Assembly (NCBI GenBank): GCA_017437965.1
Contig: JAFRWN010000013.1
Coordinates: 29,279 to 93,278 of the forward strand
From: Lachnospiraceae bacterium
GTDB lineage: Bacteria; Bacillota; Clostridia; Lachnospirales; Lachnospiraceae
DNA length: 64,000 nucleotides
Direction: 5' to 3'
The stretch's first letter is position 1. Every line of letters begins with the position of its first letter. The notes under the pieces were generated by a model that made no database searches, was not told the DNA's origin, and saw nothing but the letters and a program-made list of their open reading frames with translations. Below are positions 62,391-64,000 of the stretch, piece after piece. The position numbers were made by a program, and so were the translations under genes.

Positions 62391-64000
62391 ATGTATAAAT
62401 TTATTTTTCAGAAAATAATGAATAAAAAATGGCTTGTATCATGTATGTTGATCGGTACGATACTTCTAATTGCCATTGCCTGCTGTAATCCTATGTATAA
62501 GCAGGCTGCCCTGCAGAAGATGCTGACCGATGAGCTGGCCAACTATCTTGAGACCAACAACGAATATCCTGTCGTAACAAAAGTTACGGGAAGCCTTTCG
62601 GATATCAGGAAGAATACATATTCTACTGATCTGTTCAACGACTATAAAACAGGTGCTGAGACTCTGGCAGGACTGTATCCTCATAAAGCCGCAGCAAAGA
62701 ATACCCATCTTCGTACACATGCACTTACCTCCGGACTTGAGGTGAAAAGAAGCAATGTGAAGAATATGGATCTCTCTGTAGATACTCTTTTTGATTTTGA
62801 AGATTATATTGAGATAGTATACGGTTCTTTATATGATGAAAGCATTGATGAGGAGGGTTATCTTCCCACTGTCATCAGTGAAAGCATGATGATCAACAAA
62901 GGTTTTATCCTTAATGATAAGATTGTCACTCCGATAGTAGATGCAAACGGAGAAAATATCAAGGTAAAGATCTGCGGAGTCTTTAAAGCAAAAGATGCTT
63001 CTGATCCTTACTGGATAAACGATGCTCTTTCATATTCAAACAACATGTTTATTTCGGACAAGGTTTTTGATGAAGTATTCATGCAGGAGAAAATGATCAC
63101 TACCATCATCAGTGAATTTGCCGTTGCTTTTGACTATGAATCCATCAGAACCAATGAAATAGACGATTTTTATGCTGCCGACAAGAAGATAAGCGACGAC
63201 TGTCAGGGCGGACTTTATTCCTGCAGCTTCAATTTTGAGGATTCATTTTCCAACTATACAAAAGGCAGCAACAAAGTCAATATTACAATGTGGATTTTCC
63301 AGATTCCTGTAATGATACTTCTCTTTGCATTTATTTTCATGGTTTCCAACCAGATCATCTCTATCGAGCAGAGTGAAATTGCAATGCTTAAAAGCCGTGG
63401 CGTAAGCAAGTTCCAGCTGCTTCTGGCATATCTTATGCAGGGAGGAATCATTTCTGCGGTTGCCCTTGTATTCGGACTGCCTTTAGGCTATTTATTCTGC
63501 CAGCTTTTCGGATCGACGAGATCTTTCATGGAGTTTTCGGTAAGAACCACAGTTACTGCAAGAATTACACTTACTTCTGTTTTCTATGCTTTAGGTGCTG
63601 CAGTTCTTTCAATGATAGTAATGACTATCCCGGTAATGAAATATGCGAATTTCTCGATTGTAGAGCAGAAGGTCAACAAAAAGAAGAACAAGGATCCGTT
63701 ATGGCAGAAGCTTTTCCTTGATTTTCTTCTTCTGATAGTTGCTGTCTACGGTTATTTCAATTTCAAAAGACAGACTGACTCCATCATTGAGAACATGGAC
63801 AAGGAAGATGCACTGGATCCGTTACTATATTTTTCTTCCTCGGTATTTATCCTTGCGACAGCACTTCTGTTGTTAAGGCTTCTTCCTCACCTTTCTTCAC
63901 TGGTTTTCAAGATAAGGAAAAACAAGTGGAAGCCTGCCGGATTTGCTTCCTTCATGCAGATAAAAGGCAAAAGTCTCAATTTTCTTCATAGAAGAGGGAA
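62391..64000 (+). CDS. FtsX/MacB-type ABC permease (partial, runs off the window)
   Basis: An uninterrupted reading frame of at least 536 codons from ATG 62391 to the window end, with no stop. It has an N-terminal transmembrane helix (about 15-35), a large extracellular domain (about 40-295), then several transmembrane helices. The FtsX-type core is visible at about 325-365: IEQSEIAMLKSRGVSKFQLL, then AVALVFGLPLGYLFC. Further helices follow near 390-415, 440-460 and 475-495. With the two upstream adaptors it would form a MacB-like export or mechanotransmission complex. The ATPase is not seen and may lie beyond the edge. TGGAGG precedes the start. Confidence 0.85.
   Translation, partial: MYKFIFQKIMNKKWLVSCMLIGTILLIAIACCNPMYKQAALQKMLTDELANYLETNNEYPVVTKVTGSLSDIRKNTYSTDLFNDYKTGAETLAGLYPHKAAAKNTHLRTHALTSGLEVKRSNVKNMDLSVDTLFDFEDYIEIVYGSLYDESIDEEGYLPTVISESMMINKGFILNDKIVTPIVDANGENIKVKICGVFKAKDASDPYWINDALSYSNNMFISDKVFDEVFMQEKMITTIISEFAVAFDYESIRTNEIDDFYAADKKISDDCQGGLYSCSFNFEDSFSNYTKGSNKVNITMWIFQIPVMILLFAFIFMVSNQIISIEQSEIAMLKSRGVSKFQLLLAYLMQGGIISAVALVFGLPLGYLFCQLFGSTRSFMEFSVRTTVTARITLTSVFYALGAAVLSMIVMTIPVMKYANFSIVEQKVNKKKNKDPLWQKLFLDFLLLIVAVYGYFNFKRQTDSIIENMDKEDALDPLLYFSSSVFILATALLLLRLLPHLSSLVFKIRKNKWKPAGFASFMQIKGKSLNFLHRRG

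Overview
The window is a stretch of a low-to-moderate GC Gram-positive chromosome, most likely from a plant-polysaccharide-degrading member of the Lachnospiraceae (Clostridia; Butyrivibrio-like). This is inferred from the ylxM-ffh-rpsP-khpA-rimM-trmD-rplS-lepB-rbgA-rnhB-yraN gene order of Firmicutes, the strong AGGAGG-type ribosome binding sites, the lipoproteins with poly-serine linkers, and the many sugar ABC transporter and glycosidase genes. Every gene I can support lies on the + strand. I saw no tRNA, rRNA, CRISPR array, insertion sequence or phage gene.

Layout. 1-6.4 kb: metA, followed without a gap by an amino-sugar/sugar-phosphate set (APH-fold sugar 1-kinase, nucleotidyltransferase, ROK-type kinase, nagA) and a membrane protein. 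6.4-10.3 kb: GH36 alpha-galactosidase, a SpoU-type RNA methyltransferase and a small membrane protein, closed by a terminator. 10.3-17.2 kb: the signal-recognition, ribosome and tRNA-modification housekeeping cluster. 17.2-29.1 kb: a DUF512 radical-SAM protein, an orphan 871-residue charged helical protein, der, plsY, an SH3 protein, a membrane-anchored MutS-like ATPase, rnhA and mutS. 29.2-33.0 kb: GH31 alpha-xylosidase and a GH26-like cytosolic hydrolase. 33.2-46.1 kb: a nine-gene operon with a YesL-like protein, a large secreted CBM-like/solute-binding fusion, two pairs of ABC sugar permeases, an anchored beta-propeller/TPR protein, a YIP1-type membrane protein and a DUF5696 protein. 46.3-49.4 kb: a strongly promoted pair of poly-Ser lipoproteins (a probable glycan-binding protein and a solute-binding protein). 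49.6-57.3 kb: an AGE-type 2-epimerase, GH130 phosphorylase, phosphohexomutase, GH5 lipoprotein, mannose-6-phosphate isomerase, trxA and trxB. 57.4-64.0 kb: fhs, then two lipoprotein membrane-fusion proteins and an FtsX-type permease that runs off the window.

How it fits together. The accessory half reads as a hemicellulose locus. A surface GH5 enzyme cuts beta-glucan, xyloglucan or glucomannan; surface lipoproteins and the secreted fusion capture the products; one or both permease pairs import them using an ATPase not encoded here. In the cytosol GH31 and GH36 trim side chains. The epimerase, GH130 phosphorylase, phosphohexomutase and ManA form a complete route from beta-1,4-mannobiose to fructose-6-phosphate. 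The 33-46 kb operon is the least understood part and the best candidate for an undescribed system: it couples two transporters to a propeller protein, a YIP1 protein and a giant membrane-anchored DUF5696 protein whose functions I do not know.
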